64,000 bases of DNA, taken from Arthrobacter sp. D5-1 (lineage in GTDB: Bacteria; Actinomycetota; Actinomycetes; Actinomycetales; Micrococcaceae). The notes under the pieces are model-generated. The model had not been told where the DNA came from. It saw nothing but the letters and a program-made list of their open reading frames with translations, and did not search any database. This document shows, one piece after another, positions 9,582-18,424 of this stretch. Location of the stretch: NCBI RefSeq assembly GCF_017357425.1, contig NZ_CP014571.1, positions 3,286,001 through 3,350,000 on the forward strand. The letters run 5' to 3'. The translations under genes were made by a program, and so were the position numbers. Numbering within the stretch: the first letter of the stretch is position 1; each line of letters opens with the position of its first letter.

Positions 9582-10318
9582 GCAGAGGCCCCCGGATCCG
9601 GGCGAAGGCCAGCGTGTGGAGTGGCCGGCCCGGACTTGGGTTCGGTGAGAAGCGCAGTTCCGTCCTGCCGTGGAGTCTTTCCGCCGGCGGCACGGGTCCA
9701 CGGAGTCAGGAGCCGCTCAAGAACCACCAGGACAGCGTCCATCAGCAAAGCCAGGATAAGAATGGCGATGATTCCAACCACCACAACGGTAATGAAGGTA
9801 CGCTGCAGGCCGTCAGTGAACAGAACTCCGAGGTTTCCCACCCCAAGGAGTGCGGCGACGCTGACCAACGAGATGTTGCTGACCGACACCACGCGCAAGC
9901 CTGCGAACAACACCGGCAAGGACAAGGGCAGGTCAACCTGGAAGAAACGCGCCAGGGGCTTGAACCCCATGGCAACGGCAGCATTGCGGAGGTCGTCGTC
10001 CACGGAATCGAACGCATCAATGGCCGCGCGGACCAGCAGCGCCACCGCATAAATGGTCAGCGCCACCACGACGTTCAGCGGATCCAGGATCCTGGTGCCA
10101 AGGATGGTGGGCAGAATGATGAAAAGTGCCAGCGAAGGAATGGTGTACAGCAAAGAGGTAGCGGTGGTCAATATCGACCTGAGCGTGCTGTTGCGCCTGG
10201 CCAGCTGGGCCAACGGGATGGAAATCAGCAGGCCCAGGATCATGGGAATGATGGCGAGCACCATGTGCTGGCCAGCCAATCCCAGGACCATGCCACTGTT
10301 GTCGAGGAACCACTCCAT
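9578..10318 (-). CDS. Osmolyte ABC transporter permease 1 (OpuCB type)
   Basis: A 246-aa permease that pairs with the downstream permease to form the membrane channel. The EAA-like loop is DLRNAAVAMGFKPLARFFQVDLPLS. The start is the ATG at 10318, whose A is the last base of the ATPase stop codon read as TGATG, so translation is coupled. Its own stop overlaps the next gene as ATGA. The C terminus has a cytoplasmic extension of about 45 residues rich in Thr, Pro and Gly. Confidence 0.9.
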   Translation of the reverse strand: MEWFLDNSGMVLGLAGQHMVLAIIPMILGLLISIPLAQLARRNSTLRSILTTATSLLYTIPSLALFIILPTILGTRILDPLNVVVALTIYAVALLVRAAIDAFDSVDDDLRNAAVAMGFKPLARFFQVDLPLSLPVLFAGLRVVSVSNISLVSVAALLGVGNLGVLFTDGLQRTFITVVVVGIIAILILALLMDAVLVVLERLLTPWTRAAGGKTPRQDGTALLTEPKSGPATPHAGLRPDPGASA

Positions 10319-11412
10319 CAGGTGGCGTCCTCCCTGTGGTGGCGGACTTCTTCGATGAGTGCCAGGACTTCCGGCGCCTTCAAGACTCCGGCCACGCGGC
10401 CGTCGTCGTCTACTGCCACGCCAAGACCCGACGGCGACGACAACGCCGCGTCCAGGGCGCGGCGCAGTGTGTCTCCCTTGCGGAACAGCGATCCGCCCGG
10501 GATCAAACCTGCACCGTCGCGCGGCGAGGACCATCCCAACGGGCGGGAGTCGGCGTCGACCACCAAGGCCCACTCCCCCGATGCCCGGCCCGCATGATGA
10601 CCGTCGGAAGGACTAACCATGGCGACAGGGTGCAGGGTCACTGCGTCAGCTGCGGTGAAAGCCAGGTGCCTGAATCCGCGGTCGCGTCCCACGAAGGAGG
10701 CCACGAAATCGTTGGCCGGTGCCCTCAGGATTTCTTCCGGCGCAGCATACTGGGCCAGTTTCCCTCCAACGGCGAAGACCGCAACCTTATCGCCAAGAAC
10801 CGTTGCTTCGTCGATGTCGTGCGTGACGAAAACAATGGTCTTGGCCAGTTCACGCTGGAGGCGCAGGAGTTCCTGTTGCAGTTCGTCACGGACCACCGGA
10901 TCCACCGCGCTGAAGGGTTCGTCCATCAGCAGGACGGGCGGATCAGCAGCGAGCGCCCGGGCCACCCCGACGCGCTGCTGCTGACCACCTGAGAGTTGCG
11001 ACGGATACCGCTTGCCGAGGGCCGAAGCCAATCCGACGACGTCCAGGAGTTCCACTGCGCGCTTCCGCGCATCCGCTTTGGAAACACCGTTGAGGCGCGG
11101 GACGGTGGCGATGTTGTCCAGGACGGAGCGGTGCGGCAGGAGGCCGGAAGACTGCATGACGTAGCCCATGGAGCGGCGGAGCTCAGGCGCAGGAACCTGT
11201 GAAACGTCCCTGCCCGCCACAGTGATGGTCCCGCTGGTGGGCTCCACCATCCGGTTGATCATGCGCAGGGATGTGGTCTTGCCGCAGCCCGAAGGCCCAA
11301 CGAACACCGTGATGGAGCCTTTATCGATGGACATACTGAGGGCGTCCACCGCCGGCTGCCCGCCCTGGTATTGCTTGGTGACGCTCTGGAACTCAATCAT
11401 GGCTTCGGCCAT
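10318..11412 (-). CDS. Osmolyte ABC transporter ATP-binding protein (OpuCA/ProV type)
   Basis: ATPase subunit of 364 aa that drives the importer. It has Walker A GPSGCGKTT (39-47), a Q-loop at VMQSSG (85-90), signature LSGGQ (140-144) and Walker B LLMDEP (161-166) followed by H-loop VFVTHDIDEA. Residues about 240-364 form a C-terminal regulatory region with one recognisable CBS-like segment (LRRALDAALSSPSGLGVAVDDDGRVAGVL). CBS domains in OpuA-type ATPases sense ionic strength; whether this shortened one does is unknown. First gene of the operon. An in-frame ATG at 11400 is an alternative start. Confidence 0.93.
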   Translation of the reverse strand: MAEAMIEFQSVTKQYQGGQPAVDALSMSIDKGSITVFVGPSGCGKTTSLRMINRMVEPTSGTITVAGRDVSQVPAPELRRSMGYVMQSSGLLPHRSVLDNIATVPRLNGVSKADARKRAVELLDVVGLASALGKRYPSQLSGGQQQRVGVARALAADPPVLLMDEPFSAVDPVVRDELQQELLRLQRELAKTIVFVTHDIDEATVLGDKVAVFAVGGKLAQYAAPEEILRAPANDFVASFVGRDRGFRHLAFTAADAVTLHPVAMVSPSDGHHAGRASGEWALVVDADSRPLGWSSPRDGAGLIPGGSLFRKGDTLRRALDAALSSPSGLGVAVDDDGRVAGVLKAPEVLALIEEVRHHREDAT

Positions 11413-11459
11413 ACCCGGGCTTACCTATCTGTGGTCGAGAACATCGGCAGAGCCACACG

Positions 11460-11489
11460 ATCATATGCACTCTTATTACTTGGCTGCAA
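11460..11489 (-). promoter_or_regulatory. Promoter of the osmolyte importer operon
   Basis: On the minus strand, TTGCAG (11484-11489) is followed by an 18-bp spacer and TATGAT (11460-11465). This is a near-consensus vegetative promoter. It lies 48 bp before the ATPase start, in the gap downstream of rsgA. Confidence 0.6.
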
Positions 11490-11566
11490 AGCAATCTTCA
11501 CCCAGCCTAGCCAGCACCACGGGCGATGTCAGCGCCGCCACGTTTTCCGTAATGAATCGGCAATGT

Positions 11567-12763
11567 TCAGCGTTTCCGTCGCTTGTTGCCTTTCCCGGCC
11601 CGCTCCTCAGCTTGGTCGTGCCTGTACCGTTCCGCCGCGCGTTGGCCCCTTTCTGCCGACACCACCTTTTGATGCCACTCACGCTGGTAGGCGCGGCGGG
11701 CAGCGGCGTCATGTTTCCTGGCCAGGGCAGCCAGCTCACGTTGCAGTTTCAGGTAGCTTGCCCACCGCCGGGGATCGAGTGTTTCTTCCGCGAGCGCCTC
11801 CTGGACCGCACATCCCGGCTCGGCCTGGTGGGCGCAGTCCGCGAAGCGGCACTCGGCGAAGAGTTCTTCAAGGTCGCCGAACATCTCCTCCATCCCCTCG
11901 TCTGCGTCGAACAGGGCGAACCCGCGGACCCCGGGGGTGTCCATCAGCACAGCACCACCGGCCAACGGCACCAGCTCCCGGGACGTGGTGGTGTGCTTAC
12001 CTTTGCCGTCACCGGCCCGCACCTCTCCTGTCTGTTGGACCTCACGTCCGGCGAGCGCGTTGATCAGGGTTGATTTCCCTGCCCCGGAGGGCCCCAGGAA
12101 AACCAGGGTGGCCCCTGCGGGGATGTGCTGCCTGAGTTCGTCCAGCCCGTCGCCTTGCTCCGCCGAGGTAGTCACGACATCCACGCCGGCTGCCTGCAGG
12201 ATGACCTCCCCCACGACGTCGTCCGCCAACCGGGCAAGATCGGCTTTGGTGATGACCACCAGTGGCGTGGCGCCGGAATCCCAAGCGGCAACCAAGGTCC
12301 GTTCCAAGCGGTTGTGGGTCAGAGGACGGTCCACCGGAACCACTACGGCGACGATGTCGATGTTGCTGCCCAGGATCTGCTCCTCGGAAGAGGCTTCGAA
12401 GGCACGCTTGCGGCTCAGCGCCGAACGACGCGGCAAAACCTCGACGACGGCGGGCTCACCCGCTGCGTTGTGGCCGAGCCACACCCAGTCTCCGGTAGCC
12501 GGCACAAGCCCGTGGGATGGATAGGGCAGGTGGAGCAGGCCGTCGTCCGAAGCGACCAGCACCCGGTTCCTGTCCAAGCGGACCACGCGGCCCGGTCTGG
12601 CGTTTTGTTGGAGGTGGGAAGAGGCGTTGGCGCGGAAAAATCCGGCAGTTTCCTCGGTGAAGCCGTAGTCGACGGGACCACGAAGGTGCAGGGTGGAACT
12701 GCTTAAGGGGTTGCTTGAAGAAGCGAAAGTGTTCAATGGAAGCCTCTGCTGAGGCCCGGCCAC
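11567..12763 (-). CDS. rsgA: Ribosome small subunit-dependent GTPase A
   Basis: Circularly permuted GTPase that assists 30S subunit maturation, 398 aa. An N-terminal OB-fold lies at about 57-115. The G motifs appear in permuted order: G4 TKAD (172-175), G1 GPSGAGKST (224-232), G3 DTPG (275-278). The C-terminal zinc site C305-C310-H312-C318 is complete. The protein ends in a basic tail (GNKRRKR) that could contact rRNA. The GTG at 12763 is the first start in frame. The first 30 residues are not conserved, so a downstream start is possible. Confidence 0.93.
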   Translation of the reverse strand: MAGPQQRLPLNTFASSSNPLSSSTLHLRGPVDYGFTEETAGFFRANASSHLQQNARPGRVVRLDRNRVLVASDDGLLHLPYPSHGLVPATGDWVWLGHNAAGEPAVVEVLPRRSALSRKRAFEASSEEQILGSNIDIVAVVVPVDRPLTHNRLERTLVAAWDSGATPLVVITKADLARLADDVVGEVILQAAGVDVVTTSAEQGDGLDELRQHIPAGATLVFLGPSGAGKSTLINALAGREVQQTGEVRAGDGKGKHTTTSRELVPLAGGAVLMDTPGVRGFALFDADEGMEEMFGDLEELFAECRFADCAHQAEPGCAVQEALAEETLDPRRWASYLKLQRELAALARKHDAAARRAYQREWHQKVVSAERGQRAAERYRHDQAEERAGKGNKRRKR

Positions 12764-12960
12764 CTAGCTCTGGCAGGCTGATGCCGGGACAGGAATGATG
12801 GGCTGATGACGGCGCACCGCAACTGGGAGCGGGGCGCGCAAGATCGCTGCAATCATCAAATCCACCCCCTCGGCATCCTGGCCGGCAACTGAATAGCCGA
12901 CAACGTTGTACAGCGTAGCCAAGCAACCGGGGATTTGGCTAGGCCTTGCGGCAAACTGGT
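12764..12960 (-). other. Gap upstream of rsgA with a 30-codon ORF
   Basis: This 197-bp gap has no recognisable gene. One small frame stands out: ATG at 12856 preceded by GAGGGGGTG, encoding 30 residues (MIAAILRAPLPVAVRR and onward) and ending in TAG at 12764-12766, directly against the GTG of rsgA. It could be a leader peptide or chance. Confidence 0.25.
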
Positions 12961-13413
12961 TTAGCTGGGTTTCCCGTCTGCCGGGCGCTCCCTGTAGAGG
13001 CGCAGCGCCGTGTCGACCAAGGAGACCCGGTTAAGTTTTTGGATGTCCTCCACGGGAATCCATGCAGCATGGGTGGTGCTTCCATCCACCTCGTGGGTCA
13101 ATTCGCCGCCTACCACCGTGGCCTCGTAGACCAGCCGCAGTGCTTGGAAGTCTTTCACCGAACCATCCGGGCGGATATCGCCGGGCCAGTGGCCGACGTC
13201 GATCCCCAGCATGCCATCAATACGCGCTTCGTAGCCGGTTTCCTCGAAAACTTCCCGCTTGCAGCCGTCAACGGGGTGTTCGGCAAGATCCAGGCCTCCG
13301 CCCGGCAGCGTCCACCCTTCCTTGCCGTCTTGCTTCCAATAGGCCAGCAGGATCTTCCCGTCCCGGACAATAACGGCGTACGCGGCTGGGCGGGTATCGA
13401 ACTGCAGGGTCAT
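12961..13413 (-). CDS. NUDIX hydrolase
   Basis: A 150-aa single-domain NUDIX protein. The complete Nudix box runs from about G38 to Y61, with REVFEETGY as its catalytic helix, which binds Mg2+. Such enzymes hydrolyse nucleoside diphosphates linked to another moiety. The substrate cannot be assigned; nothing in the sequence identifies a MutT-type specificity. The ATG at 13413 is the first start. It sits between the beta-galactosidase and rsgA on the same strand. Confidence 0.88.
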   Translation of the reverse strand: MTLQFDTRPAAYAVIVRDGKILLAYWKQDGKEGWTLPGGGLDLAEHPVDGCKREVFEETGYEARIDGMLGIDVGHWPGDIRPDGSVKDFQALRLVYEATVVGGELTHEVDGSTTHAAWIPVEDIQKLNRVSLVDTALRLYRERPADGKPS

Positions 13414-13445
13414 GGAGCCAGCATAATTCCTTGGACCAGATCCCC

Positions 13446-15242
13446 TTAGGGAAGTTCGGCCGCCGCGATGGGCCCGGCTTCGACGGGGCCCAGATCAGGT
13501 ATTTCGCGAAGTTCGACGACGGTCCCCGGCTTCCCAAGCTCCAGCACCTTGATGCTGTTTTTGCCGGGCCTCAGCAACGGAGCGGGCGCGTAGAGGGTCA
13601 CTTGTGGCCCCTTCTCCCAGTACCTGCCGAGCAGGAAGCCGTTGAGCCAGACGAAGCCCTTCCCGGAATCAGGCAGGGCGAGGTAGGTGTCGGCCGGTTC
13701 GCCAATCTCGAAGTCGGCTCCGGCCAGTCCTTCCAGGTCTTCCTGCTTCCAGTCGGCCAGGGGCACCGGTGTCTGCGTCCAATGGAACGTGTACCGCTGG
13801 TTGATGAGGACACCGCCCAGGATGCCTTTGCCGCGGCCTGTCAATGGGCCGTAGTTGATGCGACCCAGGTTCTCCACGAGGATCTCCAGCTTGGCGGGAA
13901 CTCCGGTGCCGGTGACGACGAGCCCCTCAGCACCGGTGACATCGTCGAGCACACCGACGAAGTCACCGTCTACCCACACGTAGGCGCGGTCGTTCAGGCC
14001 GGTAATTTTTAGCCGGCTCTCGGTGGGATCGCCGGTTCGTCCGGGCAGGATGGCTTCGGCAGCGTATAGGACCATCCCGGCGTCGAGTCCAAGCTGCTCG
14101 AAGCTCAGCGGCTTGACGCTGCTGACGGCTCCGCTTGCTTTCCTGACCAGACCGAGCAGCGCCGGCCCCTCGGATAGGGGCAGGGACCGGGCCGGAAGTA
14201 CCGGGGCGTCGGCCAGCAACTCCGCAGGGAGTTCCGGCAGCTCTTGGATGCCTTGGGCGTGGAAGAATTCCCGGCGGAAGGCGTGAAATTTGGGCGTCAG
14301 GGCGCCGTTCTCTGCGATGGGCGCGTCGGAATCGTAGCTGGTGACCGTGGGCTGGAGCATGGTGCCATCGTGGTTGCTGCCGGACGTCAGCCCAAAGTTG
14401 GTCCCGCCGTGGGCCATATAGGCGCAGAGCGAACCGCCCAGATCCAGCATCTTGCGTGCTTCCCGTGCGGCATCATCAGCGTCTCGTCGGTGGTGCAGTT
14501 CGCCCCAGTGGTCGAACCAGCCGCCCCAGAACTCAACATTAAAAAACGGCTCGCCGGGCCGGCGTCGCTGCCACGTCGTTATGGCTTCGTCGCCCCGGCT
14601 TCCCAACGTAGCAGTCGCCCACGTTCCTTCGATCGAACCGCCGTCGAGGAAGTAGTCGTTGCCGCCGTCGGCTGTGAAGAGCATCTCCGTGATGCCGCGC
14701 TCTTCCAGGACGCGCCGGTTCCAACGGATGTACTCGTGGTCGTCGCCGTAGCTGCCGTATTCGTTCTCGATCTGCACGGCGACCACGGGCCCGCCTGCTG
14801 ATTCTTGACGCGATGCGACGACCGGCATGAGGTGGTCGAACCACTCCTCAACGGCCGCCGTGAAGACCGGATCCATGCATCGCAGGCCAATGCCGGGGAC
14901 ACCGGTCAGCCAGGCGGGAAAACCGCCGTTGTCCCACTCGGCACAAATGTAGGGACCGGGGCGGACGATGACGTCCAGTCCCTCTTCCGAAGCGAGGTCG
15001 ATGAACCTCCCGAGGTCACGCCATCCGCTGAAGTCGGGGGCCCGATCGCGCTTAGGCTGGTGGAAGTTCCAGGCGACGTAGGTGTCGACGGTATTGGCGC
15101 CCATCGCCTTCAGCCGACGCAGACGGTCCTGCCAGAGATCCGGATGGATCCGAAAGTAGTGGATGGCTCCGGCGAGGATACGATACGGTTCACCCGAACG
15201 GTAAAGGATGGCGTCGTGGTAGCTCAAAAGGGCGTTGTTCAC
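13446..15242 (-). CDS. Glycoside hydrolase family 35 beta-galactosidase
   Basis: A 598-aa GH35 enzyme that releases terminal beta-linked galactose. The catalytic acid is E161 in GGPVVAVQIENEYGSY and the likely nucleophile is E237 in FFNVEFWGGWFDHWG. The (beta/alpha)8 barrel covers about residues 10-330, and C-terminal beta-rich domains follow with the jelly-roll segment GKGFVWLNGFLLGRYWEKGPQ, typical of the family. No signal peptide is visible, so it is probably cytoplasmic and acts on imported oligosaccharides. The start is a GTG at 15242 without an obvious ribosome-binding site. It is divergent from the pirin gene with 50 bp between. Confidence 0.92.
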   Translation of the reverse strand: MNNALLSYHDAILYRSGEPYRILAGAIHYFRIHPDLWQDRLRRLKAMGANTVDTYVAWNFHQPKRDRAPDFSGWRDLGRFIDLASEEGLDVIVRPGPYICAEWDNGGFPAWLTGVPGIGLRCMDPVFTAAVEEWFDHLMPVVASRQESAGGPVVAVQIENEYGSYGDDHEYIRWNRRVLEERGITEMLFTADGGNDYFLDGGSIEGTWATATLGSRGDEAITTWQRRRPGEPFFNVEFWGGWFDHWGELHHRRDADDAAREARKMLDLGGSLCAYMAHGGTNFGLTSGSNHDGTMLQPTVTSYDSDAPIAENGALTPKFHAFRREFFHAQGIQELPELPAELLADAPVLPARSLPLSEGPALLGLVRKASGAVSSVKPLSFEQLGLDAGMVLYAAEAILPGRTGDPTESRLKITGLNDRAYVWVDGDFVGVLDDVTGAEGLVVTGTGVPAKLEILVENLGRINYGPLTGRGKGILGGVLINQRYTFHWTQTPVPLADWKQEDLEGLAGADFEIGEPADTYLALPDSGKGFVWLNGFLLGRYWEKGPQVTLYAPAPLLRPGKNSIKVLELGKPGTVVELREIPDLGPVEAGPIAAAELP

Positions 15243-15292
15243 ACGGAACAGATTAGCTCAATTTCCAACATTTATGCACAGGTGATGAACAC

Positions 15293-16324
15293 ATGACCAA
15301 TCTTGATACTTCTCCGGCTCAGGAAGTCTGCCCGGCCGCCCACGAAGGTCAAGGGCCTTGCGTTCAGTTGTGGCCCGAACGCGAAGTCCCCCTGGGCGGT
15401 GTCCGGGCCATGAACGTCCTCCGGACGCTGCCCCAGCGTGGCCTGCCCACCGTGGGAGCGTGGTGTTTCCTGGATAGTTTCGGTCCGGACAGAGTGGCCA
15501 TGAGCGTCCTCCCCCACCCGCACTGCGGACTCCAAACAGTGACGTGGCCACTCGAAGGAGCCGTCCGGCACCGTGACAGCGTGGGCAGCGATGTGGTGGT
15601 CCGGCCGGGCGAGCTGAACATCATGACAGCAGGCCACGGCATCTCACACTCCGAATTCTCCGTGCTCCCCGCGACCACCGGTACGGGATCGAGCCCCGTA
15701 GTGGAAGAACTCCCGGTGTCGCGGGGCCTGCAATTGTGGGTCGCACTGCCCGACGAACACCGCCACCGCGCGCCATCCTTCGAACAGGTCCGGGACCTGC
15801 CGGTGGCCGTGGGCGAAGGCTTCACCGCCACCGTCATGGTGGGCGAATTTGCCGGCCACCGCTCCCCTGCCACCATGTTCAGCCCGATTGTTGGGGTTGA
15901 CATCACGGGCACGGGCTCCCTGGACCTCCCTTTGCGACCGGACTTCGAGCACGCCGTGTTGGTCTTGGACGGTCACCTGGTGATTGACGGTCAGGACATT
16001 GAGGCCGGGCCCCTGGCTTACCTCGGTGCCGGCAGGACCAGCCTTGCTGTGGAAGCAAAGCCGGACACCCGCTTCACGCTCCTTGGCGGCGAGCCGTTCG
16101 GCGAAGACCTGCTGATGTGGTGGAACTTTGTGGGGCGGACCCACGAAGAAGTGGAAAAGGCCCGCGAGGAATGGGAGGCGGAGGGATTGCTCGACGACGC
16201 TGCTGCCGCCGCCTCACGCTTCGGCTTCGTCCAAGGCCACGGCCCCGACGCCGGGCCGGAAGCAGGCCGCATACCCGCTCCACCACTTCCCGGAGTCAAG
16301 CTGCGCCCGAGAACCCGGGGCTGA
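15293..16324 (+). CDS. Pirin family protein
   Basis: A 343-aa bicupin of the pirin family. The N-terminal cupin has the iron-site pattern HPHCGLQTVTW and, 40 residues on, TAGHGISHSE, as in bacterial pirins that show quercetinase activity or regulate metabolic enzymes. The C-terminal cupin is shorter and followed by a helix (HEEVEKAREEWEAEG) typical of pirins. AGGTGATG precedes the ATG by several bases. The function in this organism is not shown by context. It ends at a shared terminator with the convergent kinase gene. Confidence 0.88.
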   Translation: MTNLDTSPAQEVCPAAHEGQGPCVQLWPEREVPLGGVRAMNVLRTLPQRGLPTVGAWCFLDSFGPDRVAMSVLPHPHCGLQTVTWPLEGAVRHRDSVGSDVVVRPGELNIMTAGHGISHSEFSVLPATTGTGSSPVVEELPVSRGLQLWVALPDEHRHRAPSFEQVRDLPVAVGEGFTATVMVGEFAGHRSPATMFSPIVGVDITGTGSLDLPLRPDFEHAVLVLDGHLVIDGQDIEAGPLAYLGAGRTSLAVEAKPDTRFTLLGGEPFGEDLLMWWNFVGRTHEEVEKAREEWEAEGLLDDAAAAASRFGFVQGHGPDAGPEAGRIPAPPLPGVKLRPRTRG

Positions 16325-16326
16325 GT

Positions 16327-16381
16327 TTTTGTACAGCTGATGCCCTCACTGAGACGTTCCAGGGACGTCAGCTGTACAAAA
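16327..16381. terminator. Bidirectional terminator, pirin/kinase
   Basis: A 14-bp perfect inverted repeat TTTTGTACAGCTGA (16327-16340) with its complement at 16368-16381. The A/T ends supply a U-tract in both directions. It lies between two converging genes, partly 8 bp before the kinase stop. Confidence 0.82.
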
Positions 16382-16388
16382 TCCCCGG

Positions 16389-17324
16389 CTAGGACCGCTG
16401 CTCGGCCACCAATCGCGGTACGCCAAACACCGGATCCTGTTGCAGGATGCGGACGTCCACAATCCCGTCCTCTGCCAGTTTGGCTTTGAAGGCTTCCTGC
16501 AGCCGGGGGACGTTCATGCCAAGTCCGCTTCCGAGGATTACCGGACCATCCATTCCCAGCTGGCGAACGGCTTGCCGGGCGAGGTCAGCGAGGTCCCTGC
16601 CGGCCTGTTCCACCATCGCTTGGCTGATGTCGTCTCCGGCGTCCGCGGCTTCAACAACCAGCCTCGCCTGCTGTGCCCAATAGCGGCGGCCGGTGTCCGG
16701 TGAGTGGAACATGGCAATCAGCTTTCCCGGTTCATCCACTCCGCAGGAGTCCAGCAGCGCACGGCTGAGCGCATCCGGCTCCAAGCCTTGGTTCATTCGC
16801 CTCAGACTGTGTCGGACGGCTTCACGCCCCAGCCAATAGCCGCTTCCTTCGTCGCCCAGAAGGTAGCCCCAGCCACCCGCCCGGGCCTCTTCCCCGGCGT
16901 CATTCTTTCCCCACGCAGCTGAGCCCGTACCGGCAATGACGGCAACGCCCGCACTCGCGCCGCCAGCCGCCAACAGCAGGCGGGAATCATGAACCACGGT
17001 GATGTGGGCCCCGGGCGCATGGGGGGCGATCAGGTCCGCGAGCGCCTGCGCGTCTTCCTCAGTGTCGATCCCGCCGGCGCCTGCATAGACTTCGTCAATT
17101 TCACCGCCGCCGATTTTGCCGAACAGTTCGGCGAGGTTGGCTGCTGCCTGTTCCCTGCTGACGTTTTGCACGTTGGAACTTCCGGCGCTTTCATCACGGA
17201 CCGGCGCGCCATTTTGGAACCGTACGCCACGGGTCTTGGTGCCGCCGATATCGAGCCCGATGACCGTTCCACTCAAGGCCTCCGATGGGGCAGGGGAATG
17301 CTGGGCAGAGTCAAGATTGTTCAC
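16389..17324 (-). CDS. BadF/BadG/BcrA-type N-acetylglucosamine kinase
   Basis: A 311-aa ASKHA-fold sugar kinase. The phosphate-1 loop is GLDIGGTKTRGV near residue 24. VIAGTGSAAWGKN and the following GGWGYLLGDEGSGYWLGREAV are hallmarks of the N-acetylglucosamine kinase branch, and VILGSGLGMNVPRL is the adenosine motif. It probably phosphorylates an imported amino sugar. No transporter or NagA/NagB genes are beside it, so the pathway link is an inference. The start is the GTG at 17324. It is divergent from the nitronate monooxygenase gene, 41 bp apart. Confidence 0.85.
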   Translation of the reverse strand: MNNLDSAQHSPAPSEALSGTVIGLDIGGTKTRGVRFQNGAPVRDESAGSSNVQNVSREQAAANLAELFGKIGGGEIDEVYAGAGGIDTEEDAQALADLIAPHAPGAHITVVHDSRLLLAAGGASAGVAVIAGTGSAAWGKNDAGEEARAGGWGYLLGDEGSGYWLGREAVRHSLRRMNQGLEPDALSRALLDSCGVDEPGKLIAMFHSPDTGRRYWAQQARLVVEAADAGDDISQAMVEQAGRDLADLARQAVRQLGMDGPVILGSGLGMNVPRLQEAFKAKLAEDGIVDVRILQQDPVFGVPRLVAEQRS

Positions 17325-17365
17325 CGTGAAAGACTAGCTTGGAGCGTCCGGAGGAGAAACTGTCA

Positions 17366-18424
17366 ATGCCACATCCCCTGTTCAACACACCGTTTATTGC
17401 TGCTCCCATGGCGGGCGGAACCTCCACACCGGATTTGGCTCGGGCCGTTCACGAGGGTGGTGGTCTGGGTTTCCTCGCTGCCGGCTACAAGAGCGCCGAG
17501 GCCATGTGCGCCGAGATCGCAGCGGCCAGGTCCCTCGGCATTCCCTTCGGCATGAACGTCTTTGTACCCGACCCACGCCAGCTCCCTCCCGGCCCGGAGG
17601 CAGTGGAAAGGCTTGAGGCCTACCGGGCAGAGCTTGAGCCTGAGGCCGCCCGGTACGGCGTGGCCTTGCCTCCCTTGCGCCTTGATGACGACGACGCCTG
17701 GCAGGACAAAATCGACGCCCTCCTCGCGGACCCGGTGGAGTTCGTCAGCTTCGCTTTCGGTCTTCCTGGCAAACAGGTGGTGACCGCGCTCCAAAAGGCC
17801 GGAACAACCGTCATTTCCAGCGTGACCAGCGTCGCTGAGGCCTTGGCTGCCGCCGAAGACGGTCCGGACGCCCTCGCCGTCCAGCACACGTCCGCGGGCG
17901 GACACACGGCTGCCTTCCTGCCGGGCACTCCGGAACCAGCGGGAGCCCCGGGCGCCGGAACCCCCGCAGCCCGGACGACGGCGGAACTGGTCGCCCAGGT
18001 GCGTGCCGCCGTCGCAGTTCCCCTGATCGCGGCAGGGGCCGTCATGGACGGCCGCGGCCTACGGGAGGTGCTGGCGGCTGGGGCGTCAGCGGCCCAAATC
18101 GGGACCGCCCTGGTTCGGACCGACGAGAGCGGTGCCCGGCAGGCGCACAAGGATGCCTTGGGTGACTCCGTGTTCACACAAACCGCGATGACCCGGGCCT
18201 TCACCGGGCGCATGGCCCGAGCCCTGGTCAACGATTTCGTCCGCGACCATCAGGACGCACCGGAGGGCTACCCTGCCATCCATCACCTCACGGCACCGGT
18301 CAGGGCGGCCTCTTCCGCGGCCGGCGATCCGCAGCGGCTCAACCTCTGGGCAGGGACGGGTTGGCAGCGGGCCCGGGAAGGGTCAGCGAAGGATGTGGTC
18401 AGGGAGTTCCTGAGCGGGCTCTGA
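17366..18424 (+). CDS. Nitronate monooxygenase (2-nitropropane dioxygenase family)
   Basis: A 352-aa FMN-dependent TIM-barrel enzyme that oxidises alkyl nitronates. FMN-binding features include IAAPMAGGTS at the N terminus and QHTSAGGHTAAF with the conserved histidine. LIAAGAVMDGRGLREVLAAGASAAQIGTALVRT forms the phosphate-binding end of the barrel. A strong GGAGGAG (17350-17356) lies 9 nt before ATG 17366, so this start is preferred over 17339. The last 26 bp overlap the convergent LysR gene. Confidence 0.88.
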   Translation: MPHPLFNTPFIAAPMAGGTSTPDLARAVHEGGGLGFLAAGYKSAEAMCAEIAAARSLGIPFGMNVFVPDPRQLPPGPEAVERLEAYRAELEPEAARYGVALPPLRLDDDDAWQDKIDALLADPVEFVSFAFGLPGKQVVTALQKAGTTVISSVTSVAEALAAAEDGPDALAVQHTSAGGHTAAFLPGTPEPAGAPGAGTPAARTTAELVAQVRAAVAVPLIAAGAVMDGRGLREVLAAGASAAQIGTALVRTDESGARQAHKDALGDSVFTQTAMTRAFTGRMARALVNDFVRDHQDAPEGYPAIHHLTAPVRAASSAAGDPQRLNLWAGTGWQRAREGSAKDVVREFLSGL

